Assembly: GCA_036346225.1 (NCBI GenBank)
Contig: JARFIW010001104.1
Location: 9,450,001 to 9,514,000 of the forward strand
DNA: 64,000 nt
Direction: 5' to 3'
Source of the DNA: Platerodrilus igneus
Taxonomy: Eukaryota > Arthropoda > Insecta > Coleoptera > Lycidae
The notes beneath the pieces were generated by a model. The model saw nothing but the letters and a program-made list of their open reading frames with translations. It searched no databases and was not told the DNA's origin. The position numbers were made by a program, and so were the translations under genes. Below are positions 44,020-55,114 of the stretch, in pieces (position 1 is the stretch's first letter; each line of letters opens with the position of its first letter).

Positions 44020-47000
44020 TTCTTTAGCTTAGTCTATGAAAGTGGACAGTTCCTTTGGATGTCTCTAGCGAAAAATTTCATAACAATATTATAAATGTCT
44101 TCCAGTATGTTAGACATTTTTTTATATTTACTTAAATACAAATAAATATAATGTCCTAATCATTTATATTTGTATCTTTCCACCCCAAAGAAAGCGTATA
44201 CAATGACAAAAAAATTTGTCTGTAACTTTTAGTTATAATTCACAGCATTTGCGTAGTAGTGGGATGTTAAATTCCTGAAAGCACCCGTAATAATAATTTT
44301 TAAAAGCCCATTGATTTTCTATTTTAACGACGTAAAGTAGAAACTGTAAATCCAACTAAAAGCTTTTAATTAAGATTTTATTCAACTACATAATTCGGCG
44401 AGCTATAAACAACTTTACACTTACATTACTCGGAAGTGCTAATTTTATATTAAAACCACATTTGTACACAACAAAATTTGATATTTATTTAGAAATTTCA
44501 AGTAATATTTTAAAAGTAATTTCTAATTTTTAAATTCCATTTTTATTCCAAAATTTAATTTTAAATTAAATATATCGTGAAGGGTTTAAAAGTCCCATAA
44601 TCCGTTAATTTGTTAGGTTTCTGAGAAAGCGTGGAAATCGTATATTGAGCAAAGAAGACAAGGAACGTGCACAAATCGTTGGTTTTGTGGTAAATGCCAG
44701 AACTTGAAGTGGAAGGCTCTTCAACTGCCTCGTTGTTGGGGCAAAGTTGCGTAACAAGTGCATTAGTTTTGTTATATAATACAGCTGAGGTATTTTTATT
44801 TAGAACGTATTTGTTCAAGCAACAAATTTAATAAAGAATATTATATCTACTTCAGTAATGAGTTCTTGTTACTTCAGTTAATTGTTTACTGGTTCTTTGT
44901 CCTTGTGCTGAAAATTATTACTCTTATATAAAAATTCTTTATGTCAGATAATAATTCCACGAATACCGTTGCCATTATTTCTTGGAAGGTTTTAATACTA
45001 ATACAATATTTATACTTTTTTCTTAATAACATTAGGTTTCGTTATTATAGTATTTGAAACGCTTAATTCATCGTAAGCTTAATGGTTTGTACGCCTATTC
45101 AATTGCAGTGTTTTTGTTTTCCTTCACTTAACCTATGTAGGCGTATTATTTTCTGGCTATGTACTAAAGCAACCTCCTTCTTGCATATATCTGACTAATT
45201 TTTACAATTATTAACGCGTAGCGTGCCGTTTCAACTATTGATTATCCAGTTTCCATTTCTTATTTTTAATAGATTTATTACTTTTTCTACAAAAGTAAAA
45301 TAATTCCCTTTGTTTACTGCATCTGGTCCAGTTTATTTTATAAATTATTAGTTGCATTGTATGATTGGAATGATTTTAATATGTATAAATACGTTAAGAT
45401 AGTCTCGGGAATTTTTATCGTGTTCAGATAATGTACTGCGAACGCGCGTTATTAAAGTGTCGAAGTATTCCAATAGTTGTAGAATATTAACCAATTTAAA
45501 TAAGCTAATCCCACTAAGTAACGAATGAGTGTTAAAACAATAAAGATAATTTACATGAACTTGAATTGATCACTTCAGTATCGCAGTTTCAAGAAGCAAC
45601 TGTGTTTATGGGATGTGCTGCCGCATGTTGTGATGTAGAACTCGATTACATACAACCTCTCTTACATTTTCTGTTTAGGGCACTACCGTTACCACCGGCA
45701 AGCATCATGTCACAAATCTGCTGAGAACCGAACTATACAAATCTGAGAAATCAATCCCGCTGCATGAGAACATAATCGTGTGACGATCTGTTATAGCTCT
45801 CATAAAGAATTTGCATGCTTGAACTAGAAAACTTATTTGGTAAGGGTTTGGGGGTTGGTAGGAATTGCAATAATAACGCTTAACTCATGTGGCGTTTTCT
45901 ATGATATAATATTGTTTGTTAATTATAAATGTTAATGGTTAGCTTCTTTCTTTCTTTCTTTGAATTAAGAAAAAGTTTACGGATTGCGTTGTAAACTACC
46001 TATAATAAGCAATTATAAATTGTATGTAACGTTATGTTTGTGTATGTTAAATTTCAATGATATCTTGATAAATACTGCATAATATATAATATTTGCTTTG
46101 TTTTGGGCTTAGAATTACTATATAAACCGAAAATATCGACTCTAGTACCATGCTGAAAAATATTTTTCGATTCCGTAACTAAATAACCCTCTTATGTATT
46201 AAACTGAAAGTGAACGCTTCCTTCATGTTTTTTGCATTTGCTAGAAGAATACGTTTCACAATAATTGGTTTCTTATTGTAAAACTTGCGTATGTTGTAAT
46301 ACTTTGTTACGTTCAATTTTGCTTTCATAAATATTGTCTTTCAACTTACGATGTTCTCAAATATCCCTATACTTCCGCTTTGATATTTTGTATAAACTAC
46401 CTGTCTGCTTAAATAAAAATTTTTATTTTCATTGTAAAACTCGATGGCGATGTCCTTTCTTGTTTATGGGAACCACCCCACTCTCCGCGTTTGTAGATAG
46501 CCCGGTATTTCTCGTTTCTTTTGTTTTTTCATATGTAATCGTGATTCGTGCTGGTCCTTACTTTATTGTCCTTTCTGTTTCTGTCAGACCCGTACGTTTT
46601 GACAGTACAACTTTAAAATCATTACTCGCAAACTCTAATTCGTCTGCTTTGTACTAATTTGCGTAACTTTAAAATAATACAGGACATGTAATTCTAACAC
46701 CTAGACAGGTTTTTTGAAGTAGTAATTAATGTTTAAGCTTAATAAAAACAACAAACTAAATTGTTGTTTTTACGAATAAACCAGTGCTTCCAAATTTTGT
46801 ACCCAATAACGTTTTCGAATCATGCATTTTACACGTAACCTATAAATAATTTATTTCTGCAATTAGTTTTGTACAGATTTACATATTTTGAAATACCATG
46901 GTATTTATATTACATTTTTTACTACATGACTTGGATTGATCTGTGATTTGTCTTTGTCGAATACTTTAAGGTTTCGATGTTTAATAATTATCTTTTCCTA

Positions 47001-47800
47001 TTTAAATGGTACAATTTTGTAGATATATAAGCATTTGTCAAAATTTTCTTCTTGCATATTTTGTTTACTTACTAATGGACTTAATCCATCTTTTGATATA
47101 ATTTTTATTTGCAGAGTTACTAATGAAAACTGTAAGTTAACTTTTTAGGGAATTTTTTTGAAAATCAAACGTAAACTTTTAAAATGAATAGCTACGTTTG
47201 AAATCAAAAACAGTTTGTTATGAACCTATTAAATTTTCAGTTAAATTACTTCGTAAGTGAAAGGGATTGTTAATCCATTTATCTATAAACTTTATGGTAA
47301 ACCACAAGAGAAGTAGCATGTAAAACACCTAAAACTTTATGCCGATAATACTCCTTCACAGTATTTAATTTTTTATCCACCTTTTAAATATATCTTCTAC
47401 AATAAAAAATATTTTTTATACCTCATAATGTCTAGTATCGTTTCCCTTTGCTTGCCTTTCTTCTTATGTTGTATTCAAAACCATTTCTGCCTTTGATATC
47501 TAAATGAGTAAAACACCTTGGTTTTTCTGGATTTCTTTATTCGTTTGATAAATTGGTCATACTTTTTCGTTCATATGACGTTGTTTTTTTATCTGTACAA
47601 TATACCTTTAGTTTTTTTTTTTTGTTTTAAATTCAAAGTATCTTCATAAAGCTCTCTAATATTTTAAATTTTTTAGCTATTTTCTCTACAAGTTCCCCCA
47701 CCTTCCACTTCATGAATAACACAATAAATTACACCGACAGGTGAAGGTATGTGACCTTGCTTTCTTTCTCGCTGTGTCGTGATAAATAAACTCAAGTATG
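44020..47800. other. Long AT-rich stretch without recognisable genes
   Basis: The longest frames (44561-44818 minus, 46334-46657 plus, 107 codons) show no family resemblance and lack coding character. A CTTT run lies at 45945-45960. Nothing pairs with other parts of the window by eye. Confidence 0.45.
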
Positions 47801-47839
47801 TTACGTGCCAAAAATTTGGCACTAGACATTCCTTAGTTT

Positions 47840-48125
47840 AATTTTAATGTGCGGAAGTTTTCGCGCCTTAAATTTGAAAGACTTGGCGTGTATTTCCGTC
47901 ACGTCAGAAGTGCATTGGACGAACTTCGCGCCGACGCGTGTGGGGGGAGAAAAAAGTGGGGTTTTTCCGAGAGACGCTGAAACGTGGCTTTTTGCCTTTG
48001 AACTTCGAGTAGAGTGATCGTGTCTGGAATCTTATCTTCATTTTTTATTATGTAGATTTCCTTTTGCTTATCTTTGTTTATCTTTTCCTATAAACCTGTT
48101 CCTTATCGTTCCCGCTTCATATTAG
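47840..48125 (+). promoter_or_regulatory. CpG-richer, promoter-like segment
   Basis: From about 47850 to 48030 the DNA contains many CG dinucleotides (TTCGCGCC, CGTCACGTCAG, GCGCCGACGCGTG), unlike the AT-rich surroundings. GTGCCAAA-AA-TTTGGCAC (47805-47822), a perfect palindrome, lies at its left edge. It precedes a candidate exon. An LTR origin is equally possible. Confidence 0.3.
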
Positions 48126-48250
48126 GAAAGAAGACGCAATCTGGATACAACCTGGGAGCAGCCCACGACCGCCGTCGCTGGCCGGAGCAATCCCGATGGA
48201 CGTCGCAGACGCCATCCTTACCTTATTCTGTAGAAGCTGTACCTATTTAT
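48126..48250 (+). other. Candidate exon with splice sites on both sides
   Basis: A pyrimidine-rich tract ending CGCTTCATATTAG (48113-48125) precedes it and GTAAGTACC follows from 48251. The 125-base interval is GC-richer than its flanks; at least two frames are open throughout (one reads KEDAIWIQPGSSPRPPSLAG, ending in TYLCKY). No family is recognised, so it may be an untranslated or unknown exon, or part of an LTR leader. Confidence 0.3.
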
Positions 48251-48654
48251 GTAAGTACCTTATTGTTTATACTTCATTTCTAACATTTTATATATTCCGT
48301 CATTTACGCGTATTAATTTGCATATTGTGTGACGTCATTGACAGATGGGCGCGCTAAAACCTGTATTAAAGATTAGCGTTACCTACTGCCGTTGCGTCAC
48401 ATATACCGCGTCGACGGTTATGTAACAGAAACATTTAAATGTAAGAAGTAACATCACTCCGACGAGCGGAAACAGTTTAAAACCCGTTTAAAAACTAGCG
48501 TCGCAGGTGTTTTCTATTACTTTTTAAAGTAGTTATTAAAAATGGTTTTACATTTAATATACTTTTAACTCAACAGAATTACTATTAAAGTTTAAGCCTA
48601 ATTTTTTATACTATTAATTAACTTTTTTTCACAAGTATAAGCTACGAAATGCGC

Positions 48655-48970
48655 GCTTCGTGGCTGTAACTCGGTAACGACTATTCCGATTTCAAAAATT
48701 CAAAAACATTAAGATTTCCTGAAAAATTCTCGACTACATACATTTCTTAAATCTTCGGAAAAGCCCCCATAAACAGGGAAAATGTTTAAAGAGCAAAATT
48801 TGTTCTAGCTCCGTTTTAAAGGGGTGTAACTCGGCAAGGGGTTGTACGATTTCAAAAACTTTGACGGATTTAGATTTCCGGGAAATTCTAATTTAAATGC
48901 ATTTATTAAATCCTCAAAAAAGTCCCCATGAATAGGGAAAAATTTTAAAGAGCAAAAATTTCACAGGTTC
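48655..48970 (+). repeat. Diverged tandem duplication of a ~160-bp unit
   Basis: Two units (about 48662-48803 and 48823-48965) share GTAACTCGGYAA, CGATTTCAAAAA, AAAGYCCCCATRAA and TTTAAAGAGCAAAA in order. The 'TGTAACTCGG ... CGATTTCAAA' type of sequence is known from many insect intergenic repeats. Confidence 0.65.
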
Positions 48971-49107
48971 TGTCTATAGCATTCTACTCCAGACTAAGAT
49001 TGTATCTGTTCGATATCAGACCCGGTAATCGCTGCTGTTCTGATAAATAAGCAATGCCGTGGTCACAACCAGTAAAATCGCTGTTTTCAAAATCGCCTGA
49101 ACGCATC

Positions 49108-49289
49108 GTCTTTTTCACCGTGGTTCCTAGACCGTAAAATTAGGAATTTAAGGTGTGGATCTCAATTGGTACAATTTTTATAGCTTTGATAATGAATGTC
49201 TTTTTCACCGTGGTTCCTAGACCGTAAAATTAGGAATTTAAGGTGTGGATCTCAATTGGTACAATTTTTATAGCTTTGATAATGAATGT
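49108..49289 (+). repeat. Perfect tandem duplication, 90-bp unit
   Basis: Two units of exactly 90 bases (49108-49197 and 49198-49287) are identical, and the next two bases still match. Non-coding. A very recent duplication or an assembly artefact. Confidence 0.97.
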
Positions 49290-49294
49290 ATGTG

Positions 49295-50025
49295 CATTAA
49301 TAAACACAACCGAAGGACCAAAATATTCAAAGCCCTCTACATCTTTTACAACTCACCCTATATGAATATAATTTAATTTACAGAATTTTAATGCTATTTG
49401 ATTCACAAATTTTGGCAATTAATTACAAATTTATGATGCTCCTTGTGGGGTCTCTTCTCCGATATTACACATCATATAACGCTCTAATTTTCAGCATTCG
49501 CAACTGCAGCGATCGAGTTTGCTCGACTTAAATGCTTTCATAACTCAGATATTTTGCAATGAACGGTGGTCGTTCTGCCCTTATAAATCTGTTAACTTTT
49601 TGTCAATGACTTCACAATCTTTATTTAGAAAACGAGTAACAACACATTGAGAAAACTATATTCTCTTATTGAAGGTGTTTTTAAATCGAAGCATGAAAAA
49701 TGAAACATTGCGAATTACGCTTGTTTTTCATATGATTTTTCTAACATGTACGTGATTGCCGAAAGTATCACAAGCTTTCCTATACCATTTTCGACAACTT
49801 TGTAAAAGTAAACGTGCAATCATAGTATCCTTTACATATTTACCACTGCTACATACATCTTTTTCCAGATAATGGATGGTATTTTCTAGCCTTGAATAGC
49901 AAATTTTGCACATCAATGTTGAGTTCAATTTAAATCTTGTTCTGTTAACTTTTCTGCTTTAGTAATAATAGTAGTAGTAAATTAGTGGAGACAAACGTAG
50001 TCCAGCAAATAGGCTCTTGGCCTTT
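49295..50025. other. AT-rich DNA without recognisable content
   Basis: No frame or repeat of note. Confidence 0.45.
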
Positions 50026-50029
50026 TTTA

Positions 50030-50780
50030 CTAACACTTATGATCCCCCTCCCCCATCTTAACTATCATGTTTTGCCCTCCTGTTGCAAACCTGCTAGTTT
50101 CTTTAATGAAAGCCAGCATGTTTGGCCAGACCAACTCCTCATGTTTTAAGCTGCATAAGCTCAGGACCACATGTCGTAACCTCATATATCCTCGCTCTCC
50201 CCTATGCAGCGGTAAAAGTTTTCTCCTGCCTTTCACAGGTTGGGCGCCTAGACTCTACTTCAATATCCAAGTATCTCCGAAACCTGCAATGGCCAGTAAG
50301 GATTACCACAAATACGTTGAGGTCTTTTTCTATCTTTATTGAATAGTTATGCCGTTCTTGACTCGTCCGACCCGGCTATTATTATCTTTGACTGTATACA
50401 GTCCCCTCTTCTTTCAACTCCGTTTTTTACTTCCGCCGCATCCAAAGTTTTAGTTTGAACGCCACCGATTTCCTCGTTGGGCTTATGTATGGTTGAGGCT
50501 CTAAATAGGGGATTCCTACTCCCTGCTTAACTAGCCTATTAGCTTCCTCGTTTTCCTGGTTAACGCGGTGTTCTGATTGATCAATTCCTCCAATACGTTT
50601 CCGCACCTCTGATCCTGGGGGCGTCCGGTCGGGGGGGAGAATGCTTGGAATGGTGCTTGACAATCTGAACAGATAATAACCCTAATAACCCTCCATTCTT
50701 CTAACTCTCTTATTTCCTGGCTTTCGGCAACTTTTAATATTGCGCGTACTTCTACCTACGTTATGTTGTATTTAAATTTG
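50030..50780 (-). pseudogene. LINE RNase H domain and C-terminal tail, fragment
   Basis: On the minus strand, from 50780 downward, codons read VEVRAILKVAE, then RVIICSDCQAPFQAF (an RNase H core with its Glu and Asp), and, in the 78-codon frame at 50427-50663, NEEANRLVKQGVGIPYLEPQPYI, the usual end of LINE RNase H domains (N-E-x-A-D-x-L-A-x-x-G). Further down a degraded tail resembles the Cys-rich C-terminus of such LINEs (LTGHCRFRRYL-like codons near 50300). The RT is absent. The RNase H shows that this belongs to a jockey/I/R1-like lineage and is distinct from the RTE family. Several frameshifts are present. Confidence 0.65.
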
Positions 50781-50784
50781 AGTC

Positions 50785-51920
50785 AATCTTGTGATATGGT
50801 TTTGTGGAACTTTCTAGTTAGCGGTTGAAGTGAGCGGACGTGTTTCACGGAGCTCCCGAATACAAAGCTACATGTAAGTTTCTATATAGGGTTTTTATTA
50901 TATTTGAAGCTTTGCTTTTTATTGTATATTATTTTATTACTGTGTGGCATTAACTTTTTTTTTTAAATCAGGGCAGAGAAATAAAATCAAAAACAATAAT
51001 TTAGACGAATAAATAATAAATAGATAGAACGCGTTCTTCGTTGAATTTTTAAAAAATTCGAAATTAACTAAATGAAATTTTGGGCGAATAACCAAAAAAC
51101 TAACAAAGAAATGCTCAAAACAATTTCAAAAAAAAATTTTAATGGCGTTTTTAATAAATTTATAGAAAAACCGCGTACATCGAGTTAAAAAACCTGTAAA
51201 ATTCTCAAATAAGAATGTAAAAATTTTATAGTGCGCGTGTAATAAGTTAACAGTCTAATAACCAAAATCTAGGCCCTTTTTGCATTAAACAAATAGCTTA
51301 AAAATCAAAAAATTTGCAATAATTTAAATAAAAATATGCCATATTTTAAGTACTCGCGTACTTAAACGTTCATAAAGTCGAGTTTTCAGTGTAATTAATG
51401 GTGTAACACTTGAATCTCGTGCCAGGCACCAAATATAAACATAAGTGCGTTAGCGGTACCACGTTCCAATAGCGTGTGTTTATATTTGTTTATTTCTATA
51501 TTTAAGTTTAAAGTGCAATATTTTATAAATTTGATTTTTAGAAGTAATTAGCTTGTGAATTTGATTTTTCTGTTTAAAAATTTAAATAAATAAATACAGT
51601 GTTGTTTACGGTTCATTTTTAATTGAGGTATTTTTATTGGGTCGTAGTTTTTATGTTCATGTTTAGTGTTTAACGTATTTTTGTTAGGTTTAAAATTTAA
51701 TTTGACTGATTGAAGTTTAATTAAATAAATAAATACAGGGTGTTGACGGTTTATCTTTAATCAAAGTACTTTTATTGGACCAACGTTTGTGTTTTGCCAT
51801 CGCAGATATTCATGACGTTGAGGGGTCTATCTTATCTTTGAGTTCTTTTAGCGTCCTAGCGGTCAAGTCGTTTATTGGGTTGCGTTTTTTATTGGTTGTC
51901 CTTTTGTCGTTAGCATCGCC
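50785..51920. other. AT-rich DNA between LINE remnants
   Basis: No coding content; 51780-51923 may be the 5' untranslated part of the R1-like LINE. TAAATAAATACAG followed by TGTTTACGG / GTGTTGACGG occurs twice (about 51590 and 51727). Confidence 0.4.
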
Positions 51921-51923
51921 AGT

Positions 51924-53270
51924 ATGGTGGTCCACCTAGACAAGGTGTTGTTGCCGAGGAAGAAGAGGGGTGATGGGTCGGAGTCAGTTAGGTCGGAGGC
52001 TAGGGACGCTATAGGGGAGAAAGAACTTAAGGCTTCGTTAACGAACGTTATGATATGGTCGTAGAAAGTGGTTTAGACATTAGGGAAGGAGCCTGCGCCT
52101 GTGGCGGTCATGTCGGGGGAGTCGGGGCCTCCTGCGGTGGTTGCAGCGCCAGAATTACCCTCAACTTCAAGTGCTCAGCGTAAGATGTCGACTAGCAGCA
52201 ACGGTAGCGTTCAGGCTAGCGACCACAACGAGCTGGCGTTTTGAAGTTCAAGGTGAGGAAGGCGCACGCGTCCATCTGCGGAAAGGTGCCGATGACCTCT
52301 GCCATGATCGTAATAGACGACAGGAAAGCGTTTCGGCACTCCGCGGATAATATCCGCGACGTGACGAATCAGCTTATAGGCATGGTTAGGGCGCTTCGAC
52401 TGTGTATAGATAATTCTGGAAGAGCTAGTGTTGTCGCGGGAAGTCCAGCGTGGTTCATTGCTGTTTCAGGTCAGAAAAGTCTCCGCAGAGAGGAGGTGAT
52501 GATGCCGCGGAAGGTGTCGTATGCTGCAGCAGCTGCAGGTGCTACGCCAACTTTTGCAGTTAGGATCGACGCCAAGCTTGGTGAGAAGGAGGACGTTATG
52601 TAGACCCTGAAGAAAAAGGTCGATCCCGCTCGTGATGGGTTTGTTGTGGTTGGAGCTCGTCGGACACGTAGGGACGATGTTGTTGTGGAATGCGCAGGTC
52701 GCGACGACGCCAAGAAAGTGCAGTCGAAGGTTGGCGGGCACTTCAATGAGCTCGTAGCGAAGACGATCGAGAAGAAGCGTCTACGAGTCGTTCTTCCGGG
52801 GGTCGAGGAGGGGACGAAGGCCGAAGAGCTCGTGCGATTGATTGCGACGATTTGAAACTGGAAAACCACCTGATAGAAGTGTAGGTTTGGCGGAAAATGC
52901 CCTAGGGATACCTTCACCAACGTAGTCTTTGAAGTGACTTCCACACTTCGGAGGCTATCAACCTCAGGTGGCGAAGAATCTGGGCCCGGGACTACTTCTT
53001 GACGACGCAGTGTTACCGGTGCTACGAGTACGGCCATAGATCGATGGATTGCAGGGAGAAGGTACAGTGATGCGGTAACTGTGCCGAGACCGCGCATGAA
53101 TTCAAGAATTGCCAGAAGGCAGTCTACTGCTGTGTGGTTTGCACAAAAGCAAACGACAGAACTGGCGGTGGCGCGAAGGTCGATACCCGTCACGACGCCA
53201 AATTGAGTAAATGCCCCACGATGCTGCGGTTGAAGAACGCAATCACACGTAACATCGATTATGGACTGTG
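51924..53270 (+). pseudogene. R1-clade LINE ORF1 (gag-like), broken
   Basis: The likely start is ATG at 51924 (MVVHLDKVLLPRKKRGDGSE). Ser/Ala-rich, low-complexity codons follow, then KVSYAAAAAGATPTFAV and GFVVVGARRTRRDDVVVECA (52.5-52.7 kb), HFNELVAKTIEKKRLRVVLP, and finally a cluster of CCHC knuckles at about 53013-53150: CYRYEYGHRSMDC, CGNCAETAHEFKNC and CCVVCTKAND. Three knuckles after a basic region are typical of R1-clade ORF1. Stops at about 52080, 52245, 52600 and 52855 and frameshifts make it inactive. GC content is high compared with the rest of the window, as expected for a R1-like coding region. Confidence 0.75.
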
Positions 53271-55110
53271 AAGAAAATAGAAATTCTATAAGAAGAAAGA
53301 AGATAAAATTAGCGCAACTAAATCTCGGAAAAGGAAAAGGGACAACAAATAACTTCGTAATGTTATTCGCCGAGAAAAATATCGACTTCGGGCATATACA
53401 TGAACCGCACCTGTATAGCCACAAAATAACAGGTTTTGGAAGAGGGTTGCCGTCTTAAACAAGGGTAGCGGTAACGGATTAATAATAAATAATACGACGT
53501 GCGCCGGAATAATATTAAATAATTTATCGAACGAGCTCTTAACAGTAGCCGAAATAAAAACGAGAATAAATACGTTGTAGGTAATAACTGCGTACCCTGG
53601 TGGACTCGGGAACTAACCATCCAGCGGGCAGAAACACGTTACCTAAGGCGCCGCTATCAACGCGCCTCGGGAGAAATAAGAGAACAACGGAGAATCGAAT
53701 ATAATCAAAGTAATCGCGAATATAAAATATTAATGGAAGAAACCCGAACGAATAAATTTAAAGAATTCTGCGAGTGTAACTCCGAGAAATAACCATGGAG
53801 AACAGCGTAGCGCGTAATAAGACAAAAACAAAGGAAAATCGCGCTCGGTAATATAAAGAAAACAAATGGCGAATACACGGAAGGTTTTAAAACGACGGCG
53901 GAAATTTTTGCTAGAGAAATTCTTCGCATCGGATAAATCCGAGGAGGATAAGGGTCGCACGATTTAGTACGTCAGAAAGCTACAGATGCGCAAGGAACAG
54001 GTGCCGACAAGGCAAGCTTAGTTCACGAGGTCGTAAGGGCTCTTAGGAGGATGAACCCTAAGAAGGCACCGGAGCATGACGGAATCATTTCAGACACAGC
54101 TCTGGCGGCGTGCCTGTTAGCCTCGTGTATCTTTGCCGGGTTGTTTAATCTATGTTTAGAAAAGGGCGTATTTCCGCGTTGCTGGAAAGTCTAAAACATG
54201 AAACTTATCCCTAAACTTAAAAAGGCGGATGCGCCAGACCCGAGCGGCTATCGTCCAATTAACTTGCTACCTGTGCTGGGGAAAGCTTTGGACCGAGTTA
54301 TGACCACGCGCGTTGGGCACTTAGTGAGAGACAGAAGCGGTTTTAGTGATCGACAGATTGGTTTCATGGAGGGCAAATCGACTTTCGACGCGATAGAGTT
54401 CGTTGTCGGGAAAATTAAGCAGGCGAGAGATGCTAAATGGTACTGTGTTGTTGTTGCTTTGGACATTTTAGGACCATTGATGCTGCCTGGTAGCCATTAA
54501 TTGTTTACGAGGTAGATCGTAGGGATTGTTCGCGAAACTTGGTGCCTTTGCTCAAGAGCTATTCTCGGAGCGATTGGCACAGGTTGAAATTCCAAGTGAA
54601 GTTTTGTCGCGCGAAGTTGAAAGAGGATGCCTGCAGGGGTTATGCTCTGGTCCCACATTCTGGAAGTTGTTGTATGAGAGCATCTTTAGGGTTAAGTTGC
54701 CCCTAGGATGGTCGATCGTTGGGTTTGCGGATAAAACGTTTTTAATTATCAGATCGCGATTATTAATAGGCATGCGAACAAAACCAAACGAGGTGCTAAA
54801 TAAGTTGCACGAATGGTCGCAGGCGGTAAAATTAAAATTCAACTCGTCGAAATCGAAGCGCTCTATTTCAGGACGAAACCGGGACAGCGACCACCTAGGC
54901 TAGAGCTAGGAGGGGAGAAAATCCCATTCAAAGAAGCCATCACGTTTTTCGGTGTCAGATAGATAATAAATTAAATTGGAAAGCGCACGTACAGTACATA
55001 GTATAATACTTAGTATATTCTTTTACAACCAGCGATTAAAAACCGAGACATTACTATAGACACCAAATTCAACAAACGCCAACGTATTTTCCTCGACTAC
55101 ATCCTACAAG
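53261..55110 (+). pseudogene. R1-clade LINE ORF2 (endonuclease-RT), decayed and internally deleted
   Basis: Starts MDCEENRNSIRRKKIKLAQL-NLGKGK, overlapping the end of ORF1, followed by only about 110 residues of endonuclease (FAEKNIDFGHIHEPHLY). It then jumps to the region before the RT (PWWTRELTIQRAETRYLRR near 53600), so about half the endonuclease is missing. RT pieces: MNPKKAPEHDGIISDTALAA (54.05 kb), GYRPINLLPVLGKALDRV (54.25 kb), REVERGCLQGLCSGPTFWKL (54.6 kb). The catalytic box at about 54722 reads FADK in place of YADD, so one Asp is lost. A final AITFFGVR-type segment reaches 55.0 kb. No 28S rDNA flanks it. Confidence 0.75.
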
Positions 55111-55114
55111 CGTG

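Noticed and set aside
46334..46657. A 107-codon plus-strand frame as a gene
   Set aside because: No recognisable domain, composition like the surroundings, and no splice or promoter context.
52471..53424. A 317-codon minus-strand frame
   Set aside because: It is a shadow of the GC-rich R1-like ORF1 on the plus strand, whose knuckles and alanine-rich stretch are recognisable; the minus-strand product has no family features.
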